Shown piece by piece: positions 24,101-33,607 of a DNA stretch of 41,844 nucleotides. Every line of letters begins with the position of its first letter. Position 1 is the stretch's first letter. Origin of the DNA: Candidatus Aegiribacteria sp. Lineage in GTDB: Bacteria; Fermentibacterota; Fermentibacteria; Fermentibacterales; JCC-6. The notes under the pieces were generated by a model that saw only the letters and a program-made list of their open reading frames with translations, did no database searches and was not told where the DNA came from. The DNA is taken from contig JAUWMQ010000009.1 of assembly GCA_030613065.1 (NCBI GenBank), positions 1 through 41,844 on the forward strand, written 5' to 3'. The position numbers and the translations under genes were made by a program.

Positions 24101-24975
24101 TCGAGGATTTCTGCAGAGACCTGCTTTACGGCCGGAGATTCTCGGTGAATACTGTCAAGGCGTACAGGGCTGATCTGTATAGATTCAGTAACTGGCAGCA
24201 TGCAGAGAGTATTATTGGCGCCTTTACAGTAATCGGGCTGAGGGGATTTCTGCGGCACGAAGCATCACGGGGGTTGGATTCAAAGTCTCTGGCCAGGGAA
24301 GTGTCATCGCTCCGGACATTCGGGAACTGGCTGCTTGAAACCGAAAGGTTAACGCAGAATAATCCCGCCAAACTGATAGCCATGCCTAAAACAGCGGTCA
24401 GGCTGCCAGGATTTCTCAGTGTTTCGGAGGTCCGCCTGGTTATCGACAGTTACGATGAATCTACTCTTCTTGGCAGGCGGAACCGTGCTATCGTCGAATT
24501 GCTTTACGGAGCAGGACTCAGGGCATCTGAAACCGCTTCGGTTACGCTGAATGGTCTGGACCTTCGGACAAAACAGATAAGAGTTATGGGCAAGGGTAAA
24601 AGAGAAAGGATCGTACCACTTCCTGAGCTGACATGCAGATCACTGAGATCATGGATCGACAGCAGAAGTGAGCTTATAGTGGATTATGATCCAGAAACTG
24701 TTTTCCTGAGTATACGTGGAAGAAAGCTTGACCCCAGAGATATCCGGCGTATTGTTGCATGCGGAGTGAAAAATGCTGCAAGGGCAGCTGGCGCGACACC
24801 ACATACTTTCCGGCACAGCTTTGCGACGCACTTGCTTGATAATGGAGCCGATCTCAGAGCGGTTCAGGATTTGCTTGGGCACGCAAGTCTTTCGACAACT
24901 CAAGTGTACACTCACCTGACGATGGAGAGATTGAGGGAAGCATACAGGAAAGCGCATCCCAGGGGGGAAGATTGA
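24097..24975 (+). CDS. xerC: Tyrosine recombinase XerC
   Basis: This 292-residue recombinase resolves chromosome dimers at dif, usually with XerD and FtsK. The SAM-like N-terminal core-binding domain reads SVNTVKAYRADL. The catalytic domain holds Arg in GAGLRASE, Lys in GKGKRERIVPL, His-x-x-Arg in HTFRHSFATHLL, the second His in LLGHASLSTTQ and the nucleophile Tyr in VYTHL. I place the start at TTG 24097, which overlaps the topA stop as TTGA and follows AGGAAG. The track's GTG 24067 adds ten residues that merely mirror topA. The adjacent topA and hslVU genes support XerC over XerD or an integrase. Confidence 0.93.
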   Translation: MIEDFCRDLLYGRRFSVNTVKAYRADLYRFSNWQHAESIIGAFTVIGLRGFLRHEASRGLDSKSLAREVSSLRTFGNWLLETERLTQNNPAKLIAMPKTAVRLPGFLSVSEVRLVIDSYDESTLLGRRNRAIVELLYGAGLRASETASVTLNGLDLRTKQIRVMGKGKRERIVPLPELTCRSLRSWIDSRSELIVDYDPETVFLSIRGRKLDPRDIRRIVACGVKNAARAAGATPHTFRHSFATHLLDNGADLRAVQDLLGHASLSTTQVYTHLTMERLREAYRKAHPRGED

Positions 24976-27900
24976 CTAAAAATATAGAAGATATCAAAAG
25001 AATCAGGATAGACAGAACCATTTCCCTGATAGTGGGGCTGGCGGCACTTTTAATCTATCTCATCACACTCGCTCCCAGTGTAAGTTTCTGGGACAGCGGA
25101 GAGTATCTTACATGTTCATGGACAGCAGGTGTTCCACACCCGCCTGGTGTTCCTCTCTTTGTTCTTCTTGGCCGATTCAGCACTATTCTGTTCTCTTTCA
25201 TTCCAGCGATCGCGGTAAGGGTCAATCTTCTCTGCGCTTTTGCCGGGGCATCCGCTATCGCTATTCTGACCCGCCTCGTTCAGCGCTGGGGGAACAGAAT
25301 GGATTTTATACCTTCATGGTACAGGCCTATGTCCGTTCTTGCAGGTCTGATAGCCGCGTTCAGCTATACTATCTGGCGCAACAGCAACGCAACGGAAACA
25401 TACGCAACAGCACTGCTGCTGACATTTATCATTATGTGGGCCTTCGACTGCTGGATAGAGAAATACGCTGAGAAAAAACATGAAAAAGGAAAGAAGGATC
25501 ATGGCGGCTGGGGAGAGGCAAGATATCTTCTTCTTATATCCTATCTATTAATTCTTGCAATTGGAAATCACGGTAGTGTTCCCTTCGTTACAGGCCCACC
25601 CATACTCCTCATGTATCTTATCTACGCCTTCAGGAAAAAGACGGATATATGGAAGAGGTCGTGGTTCATACTGACCATTCTGGGGCTGGTACTGCTCGCT
25701 TTCAGCATTCATCTCTATATGCCAATCCGTGCGCTTCAGAACCCGGAGATAAACGAAACGAATTCAGAACGCTGGTCCAATTTCGAGAAGGCCTTCACGC
25801 GTGATCAGTACGGCAGCACTTCGATCCTCGACAGGAAAGGACCGTTCATCGACCAGATGAGGCTATATCTGAAGTATCTTTCCTGGCAATCCGGAAGAGT
25901 GGATGATGGATGGGACCGTTATCTGGGCGATACAGCTGGTTCCGCAGCATCGATGGTCATGAAGATAATACTGATATTCGGAGCCATCTACGGGATGGTA
26001 GTTCTGGGCATTAAGAGGCCCAAACTGCTTCTATATCTCGGTTTTCTGTTCCTGATGTCCTCTATTCTCTTCATATTCTTCATACTCAACTTCAAGACCG
26101 GCACCGAAGGTACACTGCTGGGAGAAGTGAGGGAGAGAGACTACTTCTTCGGAGCATCTTTCGCCCTTTTTGCCATATTCTCAGGAATAGGTCTGGTTTC
26201 AGTATTCAAAGATTTCCTTTCGGAGAAATCCGGACTGGTCTGGGTTACGTTGCTGATACCGGCACTCTCTTTGGGAGTTAATTTCAACAGGTGCGACAGA
26301 TCGCAATCCTGTTTCGCCCGCGATTACGGCATAAATCTTCTCGAAAGCTGTCCTGAGAATGCCATTCTCATAACCAACGGTGACAACGATACCTTCCCGC
26401 TCTGGTTTGCCCAGGGAGTCCTCGGCGTACGCAGAGATGTCATAGTGAGCAACCTTAGCCTTATGAACACGAACTGGTACGTTGAGCAGCTGTTGGAAAA
26501 AGACCCCCTTCTTCTTGATTTTGACGACTTTGGACTGGTTGATTCTCTGCACCCTGTCTACATCTGGGGTCCGCACTACTTCCATGTGAACAGGTTCGGT
26601 GGCGCTGAATCTTCACTCCTTGATAGTGAAATACTCCGTACAACCTTCAACCAGGTATGGCCATGGGCAATAACCGACGATGAAATGGCCATGGCGCTGC
26701 CCACAGAGGGATTTTCCAATCAGGGCGCGCTTTCAATGCAGGATCTTGTTCTCCTTAATATGATAAAGAACAGACCTGTTCACGGGCGTGAGATATATTT
26801 CGCAGGCACCGTCGCGCCTGAAAGCCGTCAGTTCCTTGAACATTATCAGGAGATGGAAGGCATCGCTTTCAGGATAACGGAACATCCCGTTGTTGATGCA
26901 GTTAACAGCGCAAGGAGCTGGCAGCTGATGGAAAATTACAGATTCACCGGAGTCACTGATCACTCCATTTACAAATGTGATCAGACTGTACAGCTTCTGA
27001 AGAATTACGTGTCAGCATATCACAGGCTTGCCTATCATTACCTCGCAGCAGGAGAGCCGGACAGTGTACAGCTTGCTCTGGACGGGGCGGAGCAGCTTTT
27101 CATTACACTCCCGGATGAGTGGGCTGAAGTACTGCCCTCCAGGGCACTGATAGTTGCGAAACTCATAGATGGTCTTTATGGTCCTGAAGCTGCCGCTGAT
27201 ACTCTTATATCTCTTGCCGAAGTGTCGCTGGACGAAGCCCGAAGACTGGGTGATCAGGAGCTTATGCAGATATCTCTTTCACTAGCCACTATGGCCACCA
27301 GTTCGGATGGCACATTCGGGTACAGGCAGGAGACTGAGTACAGAAACCTTTTCGATACTCTTGATGATGGTTCCATACAATTTGCCTGGATGAAGGTAGA
27401 GGTGTCTCTGATGTTCTCCGATTACATTGGGGCCTGGAGCATCCTTGATGCCATGGTGATGCCGGATGATACCATTTCGATTCAGCTGGCTGAGCTTGCC
27501 CGGAATACTCTAGGGAATATTCTTGAGAACTCCAGAACAGGCTCGAGGGTGAACCCCCGTGACTGCGGTCTTTCAATATTCTTTAAATCCATAGATCAGA
27601 ATTTATCCACAGACCCCGGCCTGAACGAAAACGCAAATGCTGGAGAAATAATCAACGGCATGATCGAACTTGAGTCCCGTGGACATATCATGTCAGCGAT
27701 ATCGGCAGGACTTGTTCTATCCGGTTATTTCGAAGGGCAGGACGAAGCACGAGTGGTAGCCGGATATGCTTACAGACTTCTGGAGGACGGCCCTGAAGAA
27801 AGCAGGAAATGGTCGGAATGGTACGTCACTGAAAGCAACAGGGTTTCCCCGGAAGCCATTGCATGGATGGCTGCGAAAGGTGGAAAGCCCTTTCTTATGT

Positions 27901-28049
27901 ACGCCGCACTCAGCAGAAGCAGAAATGTTTCCTCTTCGACCCTTATCGAAATACTTCATGATCCCGCATTGTATGCCGGATCCATACCTGACCCCGGTCA
28001 CGGTTCCGGGAGCTATTCGTGGGTCAATACACTTGATGGAGGATCATGA
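24972..28049 (+). CDS. DUF2723 (TMEM260-like) membrane glycosyltransferase
   Basis: This 1025-residue protein has ~12 membrane segments in its first ~430 residues and a large soluble C-terminal part. The N-terminus shows SFWDSGEYLTCSWTAGVPHPPG, the hallmark of DUF2723, with an acidic pair in the first outer loop like GT-C enzymes. NGDNDTFPLWFAQGVLGVRRDV and NLSLMNTNWYVEQL after the membrane domain are also family signatures. The animal relative TMEM260 is an O-mannosyltransferase, so protein or surface O-glycosylation is a fair guess. The C-terminal ~500 residues look helical and repeat-like. It starts at TTG 24972, overlapping the xerC stop as TTGA, and ends by overlapping hslV as ATGA. Confidence 0.85.
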   Translation: MTKNIEDIKRIRIDRTISLIVGLAALLIYLITLAPSVSFWDSGEYLTCSWTAGVPHPPGVPLFVLLGRFSTILFSFIPAIAVRVNLLCAFAGASAIAILTRLVQRWGNRMDFIPSWYRPMSVLAGLIAAFSYTIWRNSNATETYATALLLTFIIMWAFDCWIEKYAEKKHEKGKKDHGGWGEARYLLLISYLLILAIGNHGSVPFVTGPPILLMYLIYAFRKKTDIWKRSWFILTILGLVLLAFSIHLYMPIRALQNPEINETNSERWSNFEKAFTRDQYGSTSILDRKGPFIDQMRLYLKYLSWQSGRVDDGWDRYLGDTAGSAASMVMKIILIFGAIYGMVVLGIKRPKLLLYLGFLFLMSSILFIFFILNFKTGTEGTLLGEVRERDYFFGASFALFAIFSGIGLVSVFKDFLSEKSGLVWVTLLIPALSLGVNFNRCDRSQSCFARDYGINLLESCPENAILITNGDNDTFPLWFAQGVLGVRRDVIVSNLSLMNTNWYVEQLLEKDPLLLDFDDFGLVDSLHPVYIWGPHYFHVNRFGGAESSLLDSEILRTTFNQVWPWAITDDEMAMALPTEGFSNQGALSMQDLVLLNMIKNRPVHGREIYFAGTVAPESRQFLEHYQEMEGIAFRITEHPVVDAVNSARSWQLMENYRFTGVTDHSIYKCDQTVQLLKNYVSAYHRLAYHYLAAGEPDSVQLALDGAEQLFITLPDEWAEVLPSRALIVAKLIDGLYGPEAAADTLISLAEVSLDEARRLGDQELMQISLSLATMATSSDGTFGYRQETEYRNLFDTLDDGSIQFAWMKVEVSLMFSDYIGAWSILDAMVMPDDTISIQLAELARNTLGNILENSRTGSRVNPRDCGLSIFFKSIDQNLSTDPGLNENANAGEIINGMIELESRGHIMSAISAGLVLSGYFEGQDEARVVAGYAYRLLEDGPEESRKWSEWYVTESNRVSPEAIAWMAAKGGKPFLMYAALSRSRNVSSSTLIEILHDPALYAGSIPDPGHGSGSYSWVNTLDGGS

Positions 28050-28585
28050 TCGAAGAAATTCATGCAACAACCGTTGTGGGGATAGTTCGTAACGGTAAAG
28101 CAGCAATGGCAGCAGACGGTCAGGTAACCTATGGTGAAACAGTGATCAAGAGTACGGCAAGAAAGATAAGAAAACTCTACTCCGGTACAGTTCTTGTGGG
28201 TTTCTCCGGTACCGGTGCGGATGCTTTTGCCCTGCTTGAAAGGCTTGAAGAGAAACTGGAAACTGCCAGAGGTAATCTCCCGAGAGCAGCTCTGGACCTG
28301 GCTCGTGAATGGAGAGCTGATAAGTACCTTAGACAGCTTCAGGCTCTTATCGCCGCTGTTGACAGAGAGCATGCCCTGTTGATTGGCGGCTCAGGAGAGA
28401 TAGTTGAAGCGGAGGACGGAATAGTTGCTGTAGGCTCGGGACAACCCTACGCCCTGGCAGCCGCTAGAGCCCTGGATGCACATACAAAAATGGGGCCTGC
28501 AAGAATTGCGGGTGAAAGCATAAAAATAGCTTCGGGGATATGCATCTATACCGGCGGAGATATACAGATCGAGGAGCTTTACTGA
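28046..28585 (+). CDS. hslV: ATP-dependent protease subunit HslV
   Basis: HslV (179 residues) is the proteasome-like peptidase that degrades unfolded proteins with HslU. The N-terminus MIEEIHATTVVGIVRNGK implies a short propeptide removed before the catalytic Thr, as in Bacillus CodW. AADGQVTYGE, KIRKLY, GFSGTGADAFALLERLE and VGSGQPYALAAARAL fit the family. It starts at ATG 28046, overlapping the previous stop by 4 nt, and its stop overlaps the hslU start by 1 nt (TGATG). The length is standard. Confidence 0.96.
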   Translation: MIEEIHATTVVGIVRNGKAAMAADGQVTYGETVIKSTARKIRKLYSGTVLVGFSGTGADAFALLERLEEKLETARGNLPRAALDLAREWRADKYLRQLQALIAAVDREHALLIGGSGEIVEAEDGIVAVGSGQPYALAAARALDAHTKMGPARIAGESIKIASGICIYTGGDIQIEELY

Positions 28586-29898
28586 TGAAAGTTGATCTAA
28601 CACCGTCTCAGATCGTCCAATGGCTTGGCCGACATGTCATAGGACAGGAAAATGCAAAAAGAGCTGTTGCTATAGCTCTTAGAAATCGCTACAGAAGAAG
28701 GAACGCATCCGAAGAGATAAGATCTGAGATATATCCAAGCAATCTTATTATGATGGGACCTACAGGTATAGGCAAGACAGAAATTGCAAAAAGACTTGCA
28801 AATCTTACAGGTGCTCCTTTTGTCAAAGTCGAAGCTACCAAGTACACAGAAACCGGTTACGTCGGCAGGGATGTTGAATCAATGGTCCGATCCCTGGTCC
28901 GTCATGCGGTCAATATGGAAGCGGAAAGTGCCGCAAAAGAACGTGAAGAGCAGGTCAGAGACGCTGTTAACGGCAGGTTGGCTGAAGCACTGAAAAAAAC
29001 CGGTTACGATGCGATGACTGCCACCGAGATAATACAAATGATCGAAAAGGGACTCCTTGAAGATACGGAAATTGAACTGATCCTACCTGAACAGATGGCA
29101 CATATGGAGATACTGCCGCTTATGCCAGGCGGTGGTTTTGACAATCCTGCCGGAGAAAACTTGAAGAATCTTATGCAGAAAATGGTTGGCAGCAGGCGGA
29201 AAAGAAAGACACTGACTGTGAAGGAGGCAAGGGAGCGGCTGCAGGAAGAAGAAATCAGAAGACTGTTAGAAGGCAGTGATCACATCGCAAAAGGTCTCCG
29301 GCTTGCACAGGAGGAAGGTATAATTTTCATCGATGAGATAGATAAGATCATCGGTTTCAGCGAAACCAGGGGACCTGAGGTTTCCAGAATGGGGGTTCAA
29401 AGAGATCTGCTTCCCATTGTCGAGGGCTGTACCGTTCAGACCCGATACGGTCCTGTCAATACCGCGCATATACTTTTTATCGCCGCAGGAGCATTTCACG
29501 GGTCCAGCCCTTCAGACCTTATACCTGAGCTTCAGGGACGTTTCCCCATGAGGGTTGAACTTGACCCCCTTTCGGAGCAGGACCTCTTCCGGATCCTCAA
29601 CGAACCGGAAAACTCTCTTCTAAAACAGTATTCAGCTCTTCTGGAAGCAGATGGAGTCAAGCTGAAGCTGCACAGAAAGGCGGCACTCGAAGTCGCAAGA
29701 GTCGCTAACTATCTTAACGAGGAAACCGAAGACATAGGGGCAAGAAGACTCCGGCCCGTATTGAGTTATCTTCTGGACGAGCAATTGTATGGGGCACCTG
29801 ACCTTGTCCATGGAAGTGTGTATATTACAGGTTCCATGGCTTCAGCAATACTTCGTGACCTTGCTGATCGGAGAGAAGATGGTAATTATATACTTTAA
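28585..29898 (+). CDS. hslU: ATP-dependent protease ATPase subunit HslU
   Basis: HslU (437 residues from ATG 28585) is the AAA+ unfoldase partner of HslV. It opens LTPSQIVQWLGRHVIGQENAKRAVAIALRNRYRR. Walker A is GPTGIGKTEIAKRLA, the pore loop is TGYVGRDVESM, Walker B is GIIFIDEIDKI, and sensor 2 is GARRLRPVL. The I-domain between Walker A and B is present. The track's start at 28540 lies inside hslV; ATG 28585 has GAGGAG eight bases upstream and gives the standard N-terminus. The size fits the family. Confidence 0.97.
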   Translation: MKVDLTPSQIVQWLGRHVIGQENAKRAVAIALRNRYRRRNASEEIRSEIYPSNLIMMGPTGIGKTEIAKRLANLTGAPFVKVEATKYTETGYVGRDVESMVRSLVRHAVNMEAESAAKEREEQVRDAVNGRLAEALKKTGYDAMTATEIIQMIEKGLLEDTEIELILPEQMAHMEILPLMPGGGFDNPAGENLKNLMQKMVGSRRKRKTLTVKEARERLQEEEIRRLLEGSDHIAKGLRLAQEEGIIFIDEIDKIIGFSETRGPEVSRMGVQRDLLPIVEGCTVQTRYGPVNTAHILFIAAGAFHGSSPSDLIPELQGRFPMRVELDPLSEQDLFRILNEPENSLLKQYSALLEADGVKLKLHRKAALEVARVANYLNEETEDIGARRLRPVLSYLLDEQLYGAPDLVHGSVYITGSMASAILRDLADRREDGNYIL

Positions 29899-29931
29899 GT
29901 CACTCAGTAGTAGAATCTGAAACGGAGATAA

Positions 29932-30513
29932 ATGCATCGATCTGTCAATGAGGTAGCCTACAAAATTGTATACTACGGACCCGGTCTTTCGGGAAAAACA
30001 ACTAATCTTAGAAGGATCAGGGACATGATTGCTCCGGAACATCGTGGAAGGCTTGTAACACTCTGCACGAGAGGCGAAAGAACCGTGTTCTTCGACTTTC
30101 TCCCGATTAATTTTGCCTCAATCGGAAACGACAGAATAAGACTTCACCTCTATTCAGTACCCGGACAGGCCTACTACTCTCTTAGCAGAAGGGTAATACT
30201 CGACGGAGTTGATGGCATCGTTTTCGTGGCGGACAGCCAGACCGAGCGTATGGATGCAAGTGCGGACAGCATTGAAGATCTCGAGAACAATATGGAATCC
30301 TACGGGCTTGAACTTTCCAATATCCCGACCATACTTCAGTTCAATAAACGTGACCTGCCTTCAATAGCATCTACTGAACATATGGAGAAACTGCTCAATC
30401 GATACGAATGGCCAAGTATTGAATCAGTTGCCATAGGGGGAGAAGGCCCTGTGGAAACTCTGAAGATGATGGCTACAATAATCGCAAAACAGCACGCAGG
30501 TCTCCTCTCCTGA
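29932..30513 (+). CDS. MglA-like small Ras-type GTPase, copy 2
   Basis: The 193-residue GTPase shares GPGLSGKTTN, ERTVFFDFLPI, LYSVPGQ, FVADSQ and NKRDLP with the copy at 19722 and is clearly a paralogue. It differs in the switch region and C-terminus. No MglB-like roadblock gene is adjacent. It starts at ATG 29932 after CGGAG. It lies between hslU and an STT3-like gene. As for copy 1, a polarity or surface role is the family's known function, and the local role is unknown. Confidence 0.9.
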   Translation: MHRSVNEVAYKIVYYGPGLSGKTTNLRRIRDMIAPEHRGRLVTLCTRGERTVFFDFLPINFASIGNDRIRLHLYSVPGQAYYSLSRRVILDGVDGIVFVADSQTERMDASADSIEDLENNMESYGLELSNIPTILQFNKRDLPSIASTEHMEKLLNRYEWPSIESVAIGGEGPVETLKMMATIIAKQHAGLLS

Positions 30514-30563
30514 TAACATCACGGAAATATTTCCTTTCCCTGAATGCAGAGCTGCACTGAATA

Positions 30564-32777
30564 ATGTGGGCTGATAAAGGAATAAGAAATCTGCTTGTTG
30601 TTTCAGCATTGATTGCTGCCGTTGCAGCCGGATTTCTTTTCAGATCCTGGTTCGCAAGGGAGATCATGCCTCCCACTCGATTGATGCAGACAGAGACTAC
30701 TCAATCCTACAGGTATGCCAGAATGATCTCCGAGGAGGGTGGCATTCCACGGCTCGATACGCTCGTGATGTATCCAGAGGGGATGAACACATCCGAGAAC
30801 TCCATTTTCGAGGAATACATAGCCGGAGGCATACATAGGATAACTGGCGGGGATTTTGATGATTTTATAAAAATATTCTGCCTTTTTTTTCCCCTTCTGG
30901 CGATTCCTTTTCTATACCTCTGGATGCGTGCCGCTGATTACAGCATCCCCTGCGCACTGACCGGTTCTGCTCTTTACGCTTTTCTGTTTCCAGCGCTTCT
31001 CAGGAGCAGGGGAGAATCATTTTACAGGGAAACTGTTGCCCTGCCTTTACTTGTAGCGCTTGCCTGGCTTACTGAAAAGGCGCTTTCGGATGGAGAGAGG
31101 GAGGGATCCAGATACAGGAAAATCCTTATTACATCCATTTCCGCAGGATCTGTTCTTTTCCTTCTGCTTGCCTCCTGGAAGGTATCCGCATTTCTAACTT
31201 TCTTTTTCTTTCTGTACCTCTACTGGAGAAATTTCAGGAAAGGTGATGTTCCCTATGTGTTACGCATTTGTTTTGCAGCAGCCCAGCTGGCAGCAGCAGT
31301 ACTTCTAACACATATGAGGCATGACGGTGCCCTGATAAGTCCATCTTCGGTGATGGCTGTTCTTCTGGTAATGAAACGGCCTAAGGCAATCTGGATACCT
31401 CTTGGCGGAACTCTGCTCGCAATTATTTCGGGATTCGCAGGGCCTGCTTCAGCCGGACATGTGGCAGCTGTCATTTCAGCGAAGATCCGTTTTATGTTCT
31501 CACATCCCTCTGATCCTGCTCTTCTTTCAGATGACGCCAGGCTTTTCTGGGTTGCGGGGTACACCAGCCCGGGACCTGCACAGTTCCTGCTTCTGTTCGG
31601 AATCCCCCTTGCCGTAGCGATACCCGGAATCCACCTATTCTTTAGAGAAAAGAAAAGCAGACTTATTTTATGGTTTCTCCTTCTATCGCTTGCGGGTTAC
31701 CTTTTCTTTGACAGGCTTCTTGTACTTCTGGCAATTGCCCTGATCCCTGTCATTTCACTCTCCCTGCGAAAGAACTGGTTCATAATTCCTGCCCTCTCAC
31801 TGATACTTCTCCAATCGATTTTCCCCGGACATGTAGCGGAAATGATCTCCAAAACCGGTCTGCAGTTCAGTAATTCATCATCATTGCTCAATGACAGGGA
31901 ACTGGATTCATTCCTGCAGTGGATTCAGCGGGAAACTGACACTGATGAGGCCATATTGAGTTTCTGGCATATTTCCGGGCTGGTTTCAGCTTATGCGGAC
32001 AGACCTGTTGTCACTCATACATTCTTTGAGAACAGCGGCAACAGGAGAACCATCGTACGCTTCGCGCGGATAATGTTCATGCCGGAGGAGAGCCTTACAG
32101 CCTTTATGAGGGAGAAGAATTGCCGCTATGTTGTTTATCAGGCTGATTTCCTGCTGGATGACACTTATTCAGGTCTTCTCTATCTCGCAGGTCTTGAGCA
32201 TGTCCCGGAAAATTCGGTTGCGCTTGAAATGCATTACATGCCTGATCTGCTGGATTCTCTGACGCCTGTATTTCAGGGTCCATCACTTCGGGTTTTCAGT
32301 TTGGGAGAGGGCAATGGGGAGATTCTGCCGAGATATTTCCTGTTCGTTGACAGGTACAGACACTGTTACGATGAATACGATTCGGTAAGGGATCTCATGT
32401 ATGATCAGAGGGCATCTTCCGGATATCTGGCTGATGCCGGTATCGAAATGAATGATCCCGATATGCTTTCCGGAGCTCTGCTTCTTGGAGTATCCGGTGG
32501 AGGTCCCGTTCAAGTGACGGAACAGATGCTCAACGATCTGATTCAGTTGTATATTCATGGAAGTTACAGCCTGGATTATCTGGCGGAAGATATTGAAACG
32601 TTCATCTTCTGGTGCGGAAACAGGTCTGATATAAGGCTTCTCCTTGCCAGATTCTATGCATCAGAAGAACGATTTACGGAAGCGGCAGTAGAATACGGGC
32701 TTGTGCTCGAGGAGGATCCGGGGAATACTCAGGCTTCAGCAGAGTTGCGGTTAATAACCTACAGAGGAGAGGAATGA
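30564..32777 (+). CDS. STT3/AglB-like GT-C membrane protein
   Basis: This 737-residue protein has ~12 membrane segments up to about residue 420. Loop motifs resemble oligosaccharyltransferase STT3/AglB: YRYARMISEEGGIPRLDT with YPEG, then LLRSRGESFYRETVALP near the usual second acidic motif, and after the membrane domain ILSFWHISGLVSAYADRPVV. The last motif lies where STT3 has WWDYGYWI...ADRP, but the WWDYG core is altered to FWHIS. The C-terminal end has a TPR-like repeat. It may be a lipid-linked glycan transferase with changed specificity, or a catalytically altered relative. It starts at ATG 30564 with a poor SD and ends in an ATGA overlap with dapF. Confidence 0.65.
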   Translation: MWADKGIRNLLVVSALIAAVAAGFLFRSWFAREIMPPTRLMQTETTQSYRYARMISEEGGIPRLDTLVMYPEGMNTSENSIFEEYIAGGIHRITGGDFDDFIKIFCLFFPLLAIPFLYLWMRAADYSIPCALTGSALYAFLFPALLRSRGESFYRETVALPLLVALAWLTEKALSDGEREGSRYRKILITSISAGSVLFLLLASWKVSAFLTFFFFLYLYWRNFRKGDVPYVLRICFAAAQLAAAVLLTHMRHDGALISPSSVMAVLLVMKRPKAIWIPLGGTLLAIISGFAGPASAGHVAAVISAKIRFMFSHPSDPALLSDDARLFWVAGYTSPGPAQFLLLFGIPLAVAIPGIHLFFREKKSRLILWFLLLSLAGYLFFDRLLVLLAIALIPVISLSLRKNWFIIPALSLILLQSIFPGHVAEMISKTGLQFSNSSSLLNDRELDSFLQWIQRETDTDEAILSFWHISGLVSAYADRPVVTHTFFENSGNRRTIVRFARIMFMPEESLTAFMREKNCRYVVYQADFLLDDTYSGLLYLAGLEHVPENSVALEMHYMPDLLDSLTPVFQGPSLRVFSLGEGNGEILPRYFLFVDRYRHCYDEYDSVRDLMYDQRASSGYLADAGIEMNDPDMLSGALLLGVSGGGPVQVTEQMLNDLIQLYIHGSYSLDYLAEDIETFIFWCGNRSDIRLLLARFYASEERFTEAAVEYGLVLEEDPGNTQASAELRLITYRGEE

Positions 32778-33607
32778 GACTGGAATTCGTAAAGATGAGC
32801 GGTGCGGGAAACGACTTCATAGTTATTGATAACATGGACTCATCACTTGATACAGTCATTACCCCTGAGCTGATTAGAAACCTCTGCGTAAGGGGGCTTT
32901 CAGTTGGAGCAGATGGTCTGCTCGAAATGAGAAGTGATTCTGAATACTCATTCCATATGAAGTACTACAACAGTAACGGGAAAAGTGCTGGAATGTGTGG
33001 AAACGGTGGAAGATGCATAGCCGCTTATGCCGCATCAAGGGGCATTGTTCCGGATAATGGAGTTTTCCTTTTCAGGAGCGATGCTGGAATTCATTCTGCT
33101 GAAGTAACCGATCCTGACAATGTAAGGTTATGGATGACGGATCCTGTAATACATTATCTTGACCGTAGAATTGATATCGAGTCTGTCGGCCTGCAACTTT
33201 CATTCCTGGATACGGGCGTACCCCATGCGGTGGTAATTCTTGATGGATCTGAAGATATCTCCTTTTCTCTGCTTGCTCCAAGGCTAAGAGAACACAGCCT
33301 TTTCGGAGAAGCCGGCGCAAATGTTGATTTTGTCTGGATGAGTGGTGTTTCGGAACTTGAAATACGTTCCTGGGAGAGAGGTGTTGAGGGGGAGACACTG
33401 GCCTGCGGTACCGGTGCGGTAGCTTCGGCAATCTGTGCAGCCAGTATACATGGAATGGATCTTCCCATTGATATCACCGTTAGAAGCGGCAGGAAGCTGA
33501 AAGTTGGAAACAGCGGTAATGGCTGGTGGCTCCAGGGTGAAGCGAGAGCCGTATACTCCGGTATTCTTGAAAACCCAAGCGTGAAAAGATTGAAAACAGT
33601 CTTATGA
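32774..33607 (+). CDS. dapF: Diaminopimelate epimerase
   Basis: DapF (277 residues) interconverts LL- and meso-diaminopimelate for lysine and peptidoglycan. It begins LEFVKMSGAGNDFIVID. The two catalytic cysteines are visible in GMCGNGGRCIAAYA and LACGTGAVASA, with NVDFVW and WERGVEGETLACG between. The length matches the family. ATG 32774 overlaps the previous stop by 4 nt and follows GAGGAG. It is followed at once by a tRNA gene in the same transcript direction. The presence of dapF implies a meso-DAP or lysine pathway and a peptidoglycan wall. Confidence 0.97.
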   Translation: MRLEFVKMSGAGNDFIVIDNMDSSLDTVITPELIRNLCVRGLSVGADGLLEMRSDSEYSFHMKYYNSNGKSAGMCGNGGRCIAAYAASRGIVPDNGVFLFRSDAGIHSAEVTDPDNVRLWMTDPVIHYLDRRIDIESVGLQLSFLDTGVPHAVVILDGSEDISFSLLAPRLREHSLFGEAGANVDFVWMSGVSELEIRSWERGVEGETLACGTGAVASAICAASIHGMDLPIDITVRSGRKLKVGNSGNGWWLQGEARAVYSGILENPSVKRLKTVL

